From the NCBI RefSeq assembly GCF_002220095.1, contig NZ_CP022372.1:5334501-5398500 (forward strand): DNA of 64,000 bases. The letters run 5' to 3'. Source of the stretch: Bosea sp. AS-1 (GTDB taxonomy: Bacteria; Pseudomonadota; Alphaproteobacteria; Rhizobiales; Beijerinckiaceae). The position numbers and the translations under genes were made by a program. Positions 20,646 to 29,311 of this stretch are shown one piece after another. Every line of letters starts with the position of its first letter. Position 1 is the first letter of the stretch. The notes beneath the pieces are model-generated. The model did not search any database. It was not told the origin of the DNA and saw only the letters and a program-made list of their open reading frames with translations.

Positions 20646-22344
20646 GATGAGCGAGATCGGGAGAGATTCCCCGACACGGAGCGGTCACATGGCCGCAAGA
20701 CTGCTGCTGTCTCCCGGCGCATGGATCGCGGCCTTCGCGGCGTTGGCAGCCCTTGCCCTGATCCTGCCGCTGCGCCTACCGCTCGGGCCGAACGCCTGGG
20801 ACACGGTCGTCTATCTCGACGCCGCCTGGCGGATCGATCTCGGGCAGGTGCCGAGCATCGATTTCTTCGTGCCCGTCGGGCCGCTCGGCTTCTACCTGAC
20901 CGCTGGCCTGAACAACCTGTTCCCGCAGGCCCAGCCGATGCTGCTGATCAACTGGGCGCTGCTGCCGATCATGCTGCCGGTGCTGGCAGCGCTGGCCGGC
21001 CATGTCGCGCGACGCTCGCGGCCGCAGGCGCTCGCGCTCGTCTTGCCGTTCCTGCTGTTTGCGGCCCTGCCGATCAATCTGCACTCGCTCTATCCGTCGC
21101 CGGGCTTCGACGGCTACGGCTTTTACAACCGCCATGTCGCGCTGCTGCTCTATCTGCTGATCGCGACCCTGCTCTTCGCGCAACGGCGTGGCCTGCAGAT
21201 CGCGCTCGTGGCCGTGCTGATGCTGGCGCTGTTCCTGACCAAGGTCACGGGCGCCGTCGCCGGCACGTTGCTGGTCGGCTATGCGATGCTCAGCGGGCGG
21301 ATGCGCCTGCGGGACGGCGCAGCAGCGGCCGTGGCGGTGATCGCCGCGCTCGGCGTGCTGGAAATCGCGACCGGGCTGACCTCGGCCTATCTCGCCGACA
21401 TCCTGACGCTGCTCGGCCTCAACACCGGCACGTTGCTGCCCCGCTTCCTCACCGTCGCCTCGGTCAAGTTCAACGTCATCGGCCCGGCGCTCGCCCTGAT
21501 CGGCCTGCTCGCGTTCATCGCCTGGCGCGCCGGGCCGCCAAGGACGCTCGCCGACTGGCGCAGCCTCGCCGACGCACCGCTGGGCTGGATGATCGTCGGG
21601 TTCATCGCACTCGCCTTCTTCGAGACGCAGAACACCGGCTCGCTCGAATTCATCGGACTGTGGCCGATCCTGCTGCCACTGCTGATGGTCTGGTGGCAGC
21701 GGAAACAAGACGGCTTGCGTCCGGCGATCCTCGTGCTGATCCTCGCGACCGCCCTGCCCTCGGCCGTGATCTGCATGGAACGGGGTGCGCGCGCAGTGAT
21801 GAGTGCTCCCGGCTATGTCGGGCTCGACGTGCCCGATCTCGGGCCGCTCGGCCGCGTCAGCGTGAAACCGGAGATCGCGGTGCGCGCGGCTGCGATGCTG
21901 GAGCACTATGCCGCCTTCCCCGACAGCTATCGCGACCTCATCCGGCGCGACCTGCTACCGTCCTACATCCTCTATTCGGAGATCGACTACCAGGCGACCT
22001 GGATGCTGGAGGTCCAGCAGGGCATCACGGCGCTCCGCAACTGGGAAAAAGCGAACAAGCGCGAACTCAACGGTCTCTTCACGCTCGATTTCGTCGCCCC
22101 GATGAACCTGCTGCTCGCGCGCGCCCCGTCGCATTCCGTGCCGGTCGGCGTCGATCCTGGCCGCAGCACACCGGCCCTCGAGCCGGATACGCTGGCGCAG
22201 CTACGACAGGTCGATGCCATCCTCGCACCGAAATGCCCGCTGACGACCGCACGTGAGGCCATCATCCAGCATTTCGCAGGCGCGCTCGAAGGGCGCGAAC
22301 GCATCGCGCTCGCGCCCTGCTGGGACATGTATCTGCGGAAGTAG
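20641..22344 (+). CDS. Uncharacterised multi-pass membrane protein, GT-C-like
   Basis: A 567-residue protein with about ten hydrophobic helices in residues 20-385 and a soluble C-terminal domain (about 385-567). An early acidic motif after the first helix (NAWDTVVYLDAAWRIDLG) resembles the loop of GT-C glycosyltransferases and related polyprenyl-sugar enzymes, but no family can be named. GTG at 20641 has AGGAG 8 bases upstream; ATG at 20647 is also possible. It stands alone and is convergent with the repair gene that follows. Confidence 0.75.
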   Translation: MAMSEIGRDSPTRSGHMAARLLLSPGAWIAAFAALAALALILPLRLPLGPNAWDTVVYLDAAWRIDLGQVPSIDFFVPVGPLGFYLTAGLNNLFPQAQPMLLINWALLPIMLPVLAALAGHVARRSRPQALALVLPFLLFAALPINLHSLYPSPGFDGYGFYNRHVALLLYLLIATLLFAQRRGLQIALVAVLMLALFLTKVTGAVAGTLLVGYAMLSGRMRLRDGAAAAVAVIAALGVLEIATGLTSAYLADILTLLGLNTGTLLPRFLTVASVKFNVIGPALALIGLLAFIAWRAGPPRTLADWRSLADAPLGWMIVGFIALAFFETQNTGSLEFIGLWPILLPLLMVWWQRKQDGLRPAILVLILATALPSAVICMERGARAVMSAPGYVGLDVPDLGPLGRVSVKPEIAVRAAAMLEHYAAFPDSYRDLIRRDLLPSYILYSEIDYQATWMLEVQQGITALRNWEKANKRELNGLFTLDFVAPMNLLLARAPSHSVPVGVDPGRSTPALEPDTLAQLRQVDAILAPKCPLTTAREAIIQHFAGALEGRERIALAPCWDMYLRK

Positions 22345-22353
22345 GCGTCGATC

Positions 22354-23331
22354 TCAGCCGGCAGCTGCCTGCCCGGCCTCCCAGCCGAGAATGGCGCGCT
22401 TGCGCGTCAGGCCCCAGTGATAGCCGGTGAGTGCGCCAGACTTGCCGATGACCCGGTGGCAAGGCACCACGAAGGAGATCGGGTTCTTACCCACCGCCAT
22501 GCCGACCGCTCGTGCCGCCGTCGGCTTGCCGATATGGTTGGCGACATCGCCGTAGGTGGTGGCGCAGCCGACGGGGATCCGCAGCAGCGTTTCCCAGACC
22601 CGGACCTCGAAATCCGTGCCGATCAAAACGACGCGCAGCGGCGTCTCCGGCGTCCAGGCCTTGGGCTCGAAGATGCGGGCGGCATAGGGCGCCGTCAGCG
22701 CCGGGTCATAATGGTAATCGGCATGAGGCCAGCGCCGCATCATGTCGGCCAGCGCCTCCGCGCGGCCACCGACGACCTTGCCGCCGTCGACGCTGTTGGA
22801 GACCCACCCCAAGCCCGCGAGACCGCGATCCGTCACCACCACCAGCGCCTCGCCGAAGGGCGAGGGATGGAAGCCGTAGGACAGCTTCAGCCCCTCGCCG
22901 CCGAGCTTCCACTCGCCCGGCGACATCGCCTCATGGGTGACGAAGAGATCGTGCAGCCGACCGGGGCCGGAGAGCCCGACCTCGAGCGCGGTATCGAGAA
23001 TGCTGGCCGAGGAGGCGAGCAGCCCCTTGGCATGGTCGAGCGTGATCGCCTGCAGGAAGGCTTTCGGCGTCAGTCCGCACCAGCGCCGGAAGAGATGGTG
23101 GACATCGGTGGGCGTCGCGCCGGCGGCGTCCGCGATCGCCTCGATCGTCGGCTGCTCGCGCCAGTTATGGGTGATGAAGGCGAGAATCCGCCGCACCGTA
23201 TCGTAGTCGGAACCCGGCGCGACCGCAGGGAAATCGACCTCCGAAGGCATGGCTTCGGCAGCGCGCGCCAGCACCGCATTCGAGAAGCGCGTCGGGGTCA
23301 TAGCCGTTTTCATCGGAGCCTGAGCGTTCAT
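22354..23331 (-). CDS. HTH (AraC-type) and O6-methylguanine-DNA methyltransferase fusion, Ada-like
   Basis: A 325-residue DNA-repair protein. An AraC-type helix-turn-helix covers about residues 45-140, a ribonuclease-like methyltransferase N-domain about 150-235, and the DNA-binding methyl acceptor domain about 238-320 with the active Cys in VVPCHRVIG. The Zn-binding N-terminal domain of E. coli Ada, which reads methyl phosphotriesters, is missing. The ATG at 23331 has GAGG 7 bases upstream; an earlier ATG at 23355 lacks one. Divergent from the methyltransferase gene at 23466. Confidence 0.93.
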   Translation of the reverse strand: MNAQAPMKTAMTPTRFSNAVLARAAEAMPSEVDFPAVAPGSDYDTVRRILAFITHNWREQPTIEAIADAAGATPTDVHHLFRRWCGLTPKAFLQAITLDHAKGLLASSASILDTALEVGLSGPGRLHDLFVTHEAMSPGEWKLGGEGLKLSYGFHPSPFGEALVVVTDRGLAGLGWVSNSVDGGKVVGGRAEALADMMRRWPHADYHYDPALTAPYAARIFEPKAWTPETPLRVVLIGTDFEVRVWETLLRIPVGCATTYGDVANHIGKPTAARAVGMAVGKNPISFVVPCHRVIGKSGALTGYHWGLTRKRAILGWEAGQAAAG

Positions 23332-23465
23332 GGCTAACCTCGCATCTGTCGTCATGATGCGAATCTAAGGCGCGCACCATGCCGTTCCCACCCGAAAGCT
23401 GACAAGCGCGGGCTTGCTTCCACGCTAGCGCTCGGCTCTGAAGAACAACCCGCACCGGACCTGCC

Positions 23466-24083
23466 ATGACGAACTCCGCCGAGACGAACCCAGCAGACGC
23501 CGTCATCGGCCTTTATGAGCGACACGCCGCAGCCTTCGACGATCTGCGCGGCAAGACCCTGCTGGAAGCGTCCTGGCTCGACCGCTTCCTCGCGCTGGTT
23601 CCCGAACATGCCTCCATCCTCGACATCGGCTGCGGCTCCGGCATTCCCATCGCCCGCCATCTCCTCGCCAAGGGCCATAGCGTCACCGGCATCGATTCCT
23701 CGAACTCCCTGATCGCGCTGTGCCGACGGCGTTTCCCGCAGGCCGCATGGCATGTTCAGGACATGCGCCGGCTTGCGCTTGGCCGCAGCTTCGACGGGCT
23801 GCTCGCCTGGAACAGCTTCTTCCACCTGACGCAAGATGATCAGCGCGCGATGTTTCCCGTCTTCGCGGCTCATGCTTCGCCCGGCGCCGCCCTGATGTTC
23901 ACCAGCGGCCCCTCCAATGGCGAGGCGATCGGCTCCTTCGCGGGCGAGCCGCTCTATCACGCCAGCCTCGCGCCGGAGGAATACCGCGCGCTGCTGGCCG
24001 CGCAGGATTTTGCCGTCGTCGCGCATGTCGCCGAGGATGCCAGCTGCGGCGGGCTGACGATCTGGCTCGCTCGCAAGAGCTGA
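23466..24083 (+). CDS. Class I SAM-dependent methyltransferase
   Basis: A 205-residue protein with a Rossmann methyltransferase fold: motif I ILDIGCGSGIPIARHLL (about 50-66) and acidic loop end TGIDSS (about 74-79). The substrate-specific C-terminal part gives no clue to the target. Divergent from the Ada-like gene and convergent with DUF2244, only 6 bases away. Confidence 0.9.
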   Translation: MTNSAETNPADAVIGLYERHAAAFDDLRGKTLLEASWLDRFLALVPEHASILDIGCGSGIPIARHLLAKGHSVTGIDSSNSLIALCRRRFPQAAWHVQDMRRLALGRSFDGLLAWNSFFHLTQDDQRAMFPVFAAHASPGAALMFTSGPSNGEAIGSFAGEPLYHASLAPEEYRALLAAQDFAVVAHVAEDASCGGLTIWLARKS

Positions 24084-24089
24084 GCCCCG

Positions 24090-24617
24090 TCAGGGTGTCC
24101 CGTAATCGGGGCCGCGGCGTGCGCTCGCCAGCGCCGCGCCGAGGGCGTCGGCGAAGCCCGCCCGCTCCTGCGGCGAGAGCGCGGCGGCGACCGCGACGCT
24201 CTGCCCGCGCGAGACAAGGGTCAGGCCGAGCAGGCCGTAATCCTCGTCGGTCTGCTTTTCGAGGCGGGTCCAGATCGGATTGAAGCGCCAGACCGCCTCC
24301 CGGCCGTGATGCGAGACCTTGCGCAGGAGGATCTCCAGCGGCGTCACCACGATACGCTCGAAGGCCCGGGCATGGCGAAAATTGACGTGGAAGGCAATGA
24401 ACAGCGCCAAGACGTCGATGCCGAAGAAGCCGGCGACCGGCCAGGCGCCGAGCACGACGAAGGGAATCGAGGAAATCACGCTCGACAGGCAGACCAGCGT
24501 CATCACGATACGGAAGCCATTCTGGCCGAGCGAGCGATGCGGCGTGATGGTCGCGTCGAAGACTGGACGCCGGGCGGCGTCGCTCCTGTCGTCGGCGGGG
24601 CTCTTGTCGAGGTCCAT
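24090..24617 (-). CDS. DUF2244 domain-containing membrane protein
   Basis: A 175-residue protein with two adjacent hydrophobic segments (about 36-80) and a soluble C-terminal half containing FERIVVTPLEILLRKVSHHG, recognised as DUF2244. The function is unknown; relatives lie near nth or cytochrome oxidase genes. It diverges from nth over 20 bases, an arrangement common in Hyphomicrobiales. Confidence 0.85.
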   Translation of the reverse strand: MDLDKSPADDRSDAARRPVFDATITPHRSLGQNGFRIVMTLVCLSSVISSIPFVVLGAWPVAGFFGIDVLALFIAFHVNFRHARAFERIVVTPLEILLRKVSHHGREAVWRFNPIWTRLEKQTDEDYGLLGLTLVSRGQSVAVAAALSPQERAGFADALGAALASARRGPDYGTP

Positions 24618-24637
24618 CGGCAGATTATAACGCCGTC

Positions 24638-25339
24638 ATGGACCAGCAGAACAGGCCCCCGCGCAAACCCGCCCCGGCAAAGCGGATCACGTTACCGCGC
24701 GCCCGCAAGCCGGCGGAGATCCGCGAGATCTTCGGGCGTTTCCAGGCGGCCAATCCAGAGCCCAAGGGAGAGCTGGAATCCGTCAATGCCTTCACACTGC
24801 TGGTCGCCGTCGTGCTCTCGGCGCAGGCAACCGATGCCGGCGTCAACAAGGCGACGCGCAAGCTCTTCGCCATCGCCGACACCCCCGAGAAGATGCTGGC
24901 GCTCGGCGAGGAGACGGTACGCGAGCACATCAAGACGATCGGGCTCTATCGCAACAAGGCGAAGAACGTCATCGCGCTCAGCGAGAAGCTGATTGCCGAA
25001 TTCGGCGGCGAGGTGCCGACCACGCGCGAGGCGCTGGAGAGCCTGCCGGGCGTCGGCCGCAAGACCGCGAATGTCGTGCTCAACATCGCTTTCGGCGAGA
25101 TCACCCACGCCGTCGACACCCATGTCTTCCGGGTCGCCAACCGCCTGCGGATCGCGCCCGGCAGGAATGTGCTGCAGGTCGAGATCGGACTGGAGAAGGC
25201 GGTCCCGCCTGAATTCGGTCGCCATGCCCATCACTGGCTGATCCTGCACGGGCGCTACACCTGCAAGGCGCTCAGGCCCGAATGCGCCCGCTGTATCCAG
25301 AACGATCTCTGCGATTCACCGGACAAGCGCATCACCTGA
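24638..25339 (+). CDS. nth: Endonuclease III (DNA glycosylase/AP lyase)
   Basis: A 233-residue base-excision repair enzyme acting on oxidised pyrimidines. The helix-hairpin-helix LPGVGRKTANVVLN contains the catalytic Lys, and HAVDTHVFRVANRL the catalytic Asp. The C-terminal 4Fe-4S ligands C-x6-C-x2-C-x5-C are intact (CKALRPECARCIQNDLC). Slightly longer than E. coli Nth because of a basic N-terminal tail of about 20 residues. Confidence 0.97.
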   Translation: MDQQNRPPRKPAPAKRITLPRARKPAEIREIFGRFQAANPEPKGELESVNAFTLLVAVVLSAQATDAGVNKATRKLFAIADTPEKMLALGEETVREHIKTIGLYRNKAKNVIALSEKLIAEFGGEVPTTREALESLPGVGRKTANVVLNIAFGEITHAVDTHVFRVANRLRIAPGRNVLQVEIGLEKAVPPEFGRHAHHWLILHGRYTCKALRPECARCIQNDLCDSPDKRIT

Positions 25340-25366
25340 CGCTGCGAGAACTCTCCCTTCGTCTGC

Positions 25367-25395
25367 TTGACAGGGTTTCGGCGCTGGGTTGTGCT
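25367..25395 (+). promoter_or_regulatory. Possible promoter of the xylFHG operon
   Basis: TTGACA at 25367-25372 is a perfect -35 match; 17 bases later TGTGCT (25390-25395) is a poor -10. It lies about 80 bases before xylF, and AGGAGG occurs 8 bases before the xylF ATG. Only the -35 and spacing support it. Confidence 0.3.
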
Positions 25396-25472
25396 CGCGC
25401 CACGCCGGACGCCTTCGAGGCTCGGAGAAGCCCTGAGAGTCTGCGGCAGAGGAAGCTCAGGAGGTCATCGAG

Positions 25473-26519
25473 ATGAAGCGTTTCGTCCTTGCGGCGAGCA
25501 TCGCCGCTGCCGCCCTTTCCATCCATGCAAGTGCCTTCGCCCAGTCGAAAGGCCCCGTCATCGGGGTCAGCTGGTCGAACTTCCAGGAAGAGCGCTGGAA
25601 AACCGACGAAGCGGCGATCAAGGCCGCGGTCGAGAAGGCTGGCGGTACCTATCTCTCGGCCGACGCGCAATCCTCGCCGGCCAAGCAGCTCACCGACGTC
25701 GAGAGCCTGATCGCACGCGGCGCCAAGGCGATCATCGTGCTGGCGCAGGATGCGCAGGCGATCCGCCCCGCCGTGGAGAAGGCGGTGAACGAGGGCATCG
25801 CCGTCGTCGGCTACGATCGCTTGATCGAGATCCCGCAGGCCTTCTACCTGACCTTCGACAATGTCGAGGTCGGCCGGATGATGGCGCGGGAGATCCAGAA
25901 GGCGAAGCCGCAGGGCAACTACGTCTTCATCAAGGGGTCGAGCCAGGACCCGAACGCCAATTTCCTCTATCAGGGCTCGATCGAGATCCTGAAACCCGCC
26001 ATCGACGGCGGCAAGATCAAGAATGTCGGCGAGGCCTTCACCGACCAATGGCTGCCCGCCAATGCCCAGCGCAACATGGAGCAGATCCTGACGCGCAACC
26101 AGAACAAGGTCGACGCCGTGATCGCCGCCAATGACGGAACGGCGGGCGGCGCCATCGCGGCGCTGGACGCGCAGGGCATGGCCGGTTCGGTGCCGGTGTC
26201 CGGCCAGGACGCCGACCGGGCGGCGCTGAACCGCGTCGCGCTCGGCACCCAGACCGTGACGATCTGGAAGGATGCGCGCGAGCTTGGCCGCAATGCCGCG
26301 GAGATCGCGCTCAAGCTCGCCGGCGGCACCAAGCTCTCCGAGATTCCGAAATCGGTGAGCTGGGACCAGGGCCCGTCCAAGCAGAAGATGACGGCGCTGT
26401 TCCTGACGCCCGTACCGGTGACGAAGGAAAACCTCAACGTCGTGATCGACGCCGGCTGGGCGCCGAAATCGGCGGTCTGCCAGGGCGTCGCGCCCGGCAA
26501 GGTCAAGGCCTGTGACTGA
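25473..26519 (+). CDS. xylF: Sugar ABC transporter substrate-binding protein, XylF type
   Basis: A 348-residue periplasmic protein: Sec signal 1-23 (cut after SAFA), then a type I binding fold. GVSWSNFQEERWKTDEAAI, YDRLI and GSSQDPNAN are characteristic of D-xylose-binding XylF. First gene of a three-gene operon; its stop overlaps the permease start by eight bases. Xylose is the most likely substrate, but no xylose isomerase or kinase gene is nearby. Confidence 0.9.
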   Translation: MKRFVLAASIAAAALSIHASAFAQSKGPVIGVSWSNFQEERWKTDEAAIKAAVEKAGGTYLSADAQSSPAKQLTDVESLIARGAKAIIVLAQDAQAIRPAVEKAVNEGIAVVGYDRLIEIPQAFYLTFDNVEVGRMMAREIQKAKPQGNYVFIKGSSQDPNANFLYQGSIEILKPAIDGGKIKNVGEAFTDQWLPANAQRNMEQILTRNQNKVDAVIAANDGTAGGAIAALDAQGMAGSVPVSGQDADRAALNRVALGTQTVTIWKDARELGRNAAEIALKLAGGTKLSEIPKSVSWDQGPSKQKMTALFLTPVPVTKENLNVVIDAGWAPKSAVCQGVAPGKVKACD

Positions 26520-27816
26520 AGCCGCCCCGGCGTCTTCCAACACGGCGCCGGAGCGCCGCAGCCTCGCCGACCATCTGCGCGAGATCGAGTTCGATCCGCG
26601 CATGATCGGCATGGTCGCGGCGCTCGCCGTGATCTGGCTCGGCTTCAACTGGCTTTCGGACGGCGCCTTCCTGACCTCGCGCAACCTCTGGAACCTGCTG
26701 GTCCAGACCGCCTCCATCGCGGTGATGGCCTGCGGCATGGTGCTCGTCATCGTGACGCGCAACATCGACCTCTCGGTCGGCTCCATGCTCGGCTTCGTCG
26801 GCATGGTGGTCGGTCTGGTGCAAGTCAGGCTCCTACCGGAGATCTGGGGGTTCGAGCATCCGGCGACCTGGATTATCAGCCTCGCCGTCGCGATCTGCCT
26901 CGGCGGCATGGTCGGCCTGCTGCAGGGCGCGCTGATCGCCTATCTCGCCATCCCTTCCTTCATCGTCACGCTGGGCGGATTGCTGGTCTGGCGCGGTGCC
27001 GCCTGGTGGGTGACGCAGGGCCAGACCATCGCGCCGATGGATTCGCGCTTCCGCCCGCTCGGTGGCGGCGTCGAAGGCGCCATCGGCACCACCGCCTCCT
27101 GGGCGATCGGCATCGCGGCCTGCCTGGCGATCTGCGCCGCTGCCGCCATGATCCGGCGCCGGCGCAAGCGCTTCGGCTTCACGCTGCGCCCGCTCTGGGC
27201 CGAGATCCTGATTGCCGCCATCGCCTGCGGCGCGGTGATCGCGACTGTCACCATGGCGAATTCCTACGCGCTACCGGCCGGCATCGCCCGGCGCCTCGTC
27301 GAGGCAAAAGGTGGCATCTGGCCGGAGGGCGGGCTCATGATCGGCCATGGCCTCGCCGTGCCGGTGCTGGTCGCGCTGGCGGTCGGCATCGCCATGACCT
27401 TCCTCGCCAACCGACTGCGCTTCGGCCGCTATGTCTTCGCCATCGGCGGCAATCCGGAGGCGGCGCAGCTCTCGGGCGTGAACACCCGCAAGGTGCTGAT
27501 GCTGGTCTTCGGGCTGATGGGAGCGCTGGTCGGCATCTCGGCCTGCATTTCCACGGCCCGGCTCAATGCCGCGACGAATGCCGCCGGCACGCTCGACGAG
27601 CTCTATGTCATCGCCGCGGCGGTGATCGGCGGCACCTCGCTGGCGGGCGGCGTCGGCACCATCGTCGGCGCGATGCTGGGCGCGCTGGTGATGCAGTCCC
27701 TGCAATCGGGCATGGTGCTGATCGGCGTCGATGCCCCCTTGCAGAACATCGTCGTCGGCATCGTGCTCGTCATCGCGGTCTGGCTCGATGGCCTCTACCG
27801 CAAGCGGCTCGGCTAA
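26512..27816 (+). CDS. xylH: Sugar ABC transporter permease, XylH type
   Basis: A 434-residue permease with about ten helices and the RbsC/XylH domain, including VTRNIDLSVGSMLGF (about 80-94) and the C-terminal GGTSLAGGVGTIVGA. Length and the insertion before residue 260 fit XylH rather than the shorter RbsC. GTG start at 26512, overlapping xylF. Two hairpins separate it from xylG. Confidence 0.9.
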   Translation: MTEAAPASSNTAPERRSLADHLREIEFDPRMIGMVAALAVIWLGFNWLSDGAFLTSRNLWNLLVQTASIAVMACGMVLVIVTRNIDLSVGSMLGFVGMVVGLVQVRLLPEIWGFEHPATWIISLAVAICLGGMVGLLQGALIAYLAIPSFIVTLGGLLVWRGAAWWVTQGQTIAPMDSRFRPLGGGVEGAIGTTASWAIGIAACLAICAAAAMIRRRRKRFGFTLRPLWAEILIAAIACGAVIATVTMANSYALPAGIARRLVEAKGGIWPEGGLMIGHGLAVPVLVALAVGIAMTFLANRLRFGRYVFAIGGNPEAAQLSGVNTRKVLMLVFGLMGALVGISACISTARLNAATNAAGTLDELYVIAAAVIGGTSLAGGVGTIVGAMLGALVMQSLQSGMVLIGVDAPLQNIVVGIVLVIAVWLDGLYRKRLG

Positions 27817-27888
27817 ATCGCCATGCCCGACGATTTAGCTCCTGATCGGTCACCGGCTTTCCCCGAAAAGTGGTTTCCACTTTTCGGG
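27812..27888. repeat. Double-hairpin intergenic palindromic repeat between xylH and xylG
   Basis: First hairpin: GCTAAATCG (27812-27820) and CGATTTAGC (27831-27839), 9 bp with a 10-base loop, containing the xylH stop. Second: CCCGAAAAGTGG (27862-27873), loop TTT, CCACTTTTCGGG (27877-27888), a perfect 12-bp stem. CCGAAAAG-type palindromes are dispersed between genes across Hyphomicrobiales as short mosaic repeats. Here the repeat may tune xylG expression relative to xylFH. Confidence 0.75.
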
Positions 27889-27908
27889 CCGATATCATGG
27901 AGGAAGCG

Positions 27909-28727
27909 ATGAGCATCGCGGAACCGGCGAGCCTCGCCGAGACCCATCCCGGCCAGGGCACGCCGCTGATCGAGATGCGCGAGATCTCGATCGCCTTCGG
28001 CGGCATCAAAGCGGTCGATAGTGCCAGCGTCGACCTGATGCCGGGCGAGGTCGTCGGCCTGCTCGGCCATAACGGCGCCGGCAAGTCGACGCTGATCAAG
28101 ATCCTATCGGGCGCGTACAAGGCCGATGGCGGCACGATCCGGGTCAATGGCGAGGAGGTCGCCATCACGAGCCCGCGCGACGCCAAGCGCCACGGCATCG
28201 AGACGATCTACCAGACGCTCGCGCTCGCCGACAATGTCGATGCCGCCGCGAACATCTTCCTCGGACGCGAATTGCTGACAGGTTGGGGCACGCTCGACGA
28301 CGCAACGATGGAGTCCGAGACCCGCAAGGTGATGGGCCGTCTCAACCCGCATTTCCGCCGCTTCAAGGAACCGGTGAAGGCGCTTTCCGGCGGGCAGCGC
28401 CAGTCGGTCGCGATCGCCCGGGCGATCTATTTCAACGCGCGGGTGCTGATCATGGACGAGCCGACGGCGGCGCTCGGCCCAGCCGAGACGAAGCAGGTGG
28501 CGGAGTTGATCCTGCAACTCAAGAAGCAGGGCATCGGCATCTTCCTGATCAGCCACGACCTGCACGACGTCTTCGACCTCGCGGACCGCGTGACGGTGAT
28601 GAAGAATGGCAAGGTCGTCGGCACCGCTCGCACGGCAGACGTCACCCAGGACGAGGTGCTGGGCATGATCATCTCGGGCAAATGCCCGCCGGCAGCGGTC
28701 GCTGGCCCCGGCGCGCTCCGCAGCTAG
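27909..28727 (+). CDS. xylG: Sugar ABC transporter ATP-binding protein, single-domain XylG/FrcA type
   Basis: A 272-residue ATPase with Walker [12 protein letters not shown] (about 54-64), signature LSGGQRQS, and Walker [13 protein letters not shown]. coli XylG has two ATPase domains (about 500 residues); this one has a single domain, as in rhizobial FrcA and XylG proteins, so it must dimerise. The ATG at 27909 has AGGA 4 bases upstream; a GTG at 27870 lies inside the palindrome and is rejected. Confidence 0.88.
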   Translation: MSIAEPASLAETHPGQGTPLIEMREISIAFGGIKAVDSASVDLMPGEVVGLLGHNGAGKSTLIKILSGAYKADGGTIRVNGEEVAITSPRDAKRHGIETIYQTLALADNVDAAANIFLGRELLTGWGTLDDATMESETRKVMGRLNPHFRRFKEPVKALSGGQRQSVAIARAIYFNARVLIMDEPTAALGPAETKQVAELILQLKKQGIGIFLISHDLHDVFDLADRVTVMKNGKVVGTARTADVTQDEVLGMIISGKCPPAAVAGPGALRS

Positions 28728-28759
28728 ATCGCGCCGGAGCCGAGAGGAGAGCGACGCCC

Positions 28760-29134
28760 TCAGGCCGTCGCGTGCGGCTCGTGCCGGTAGTCCCACACCG
28801 CCCAGGCCGAAATCCCCGCGGTCAGCAGACCGACGGCGATATGGCTCCAGAAGGCGGGGAGATGGGTCGTGAAGCCAAGCATCCAGGGCGAGGCCACCAG
28901 CCAGAGCCCCAGCGCGAGGTTCAGCCACTCTTCCCATTCGGCGAAGGCCGAGATCGCGGCAACCGCGATCAAGGCAAGCACCACGCCGACGATCCAGGCA
29001 TTGCGCGTCGGCATGACATCGTCGGCATAACCCATGAACCAGGGCGAGAAGAACAGCAGCGCGGCGAGGATCAGGTTAAGCCAGTCCTGCGACCGTCCGG
29101 CCTTCGTATTCGCGGTCAACATGATCACCTCCAT
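28760..29134 (-). CDS. SPW repeat membrane protein
   Basis: A 124-residue protein with four hydrophobic helices and two internal repeats, each carrying the Ser-Pro-Trp signature (FFSPWFMGY and VASPWMLGF) after a W-L-N-L motif. It matches the SPW repeat family of unknown function. The ATG at 29134 or the ATG four codons later (29122) may be used. Convergent with xylG. Confidence 0.88.
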   Translation of the reverse strand: MEVIMLTANTKAGRSQDWLNLILAALLFFSPWFMGYADDVMPTRNAWIVGVVLALIAVAAISAFAEWEEWLNLALGLWLVASPWMLGFTTHLPAFWSHIAVGLLTAGISAWAVWDYRHEPHATA

Positions 29135-29311
29135 CGGTGACGATCATCCAACCACTCCGCCTCGCGCACGAGGCGCTTGGTCACTGTCATTATACGCCCG
29201 GGCCAACAATCCTTCAAGAACAGACTAGGAACACCTGGCGACCGGGCAAATCCGGCCGCCAGTACGGCTCAGTCGCGGCTGCCAGTCCCGGCCCTGCCGG
29301 ACAGCGAGCGC

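Noticed and set aside
27870..27908. Earlier GTG start for xylG
   Set aside because: It lies inside the 12-bp palindrome; the ATG at 27909 has a good ribosome binding site and family-like start.
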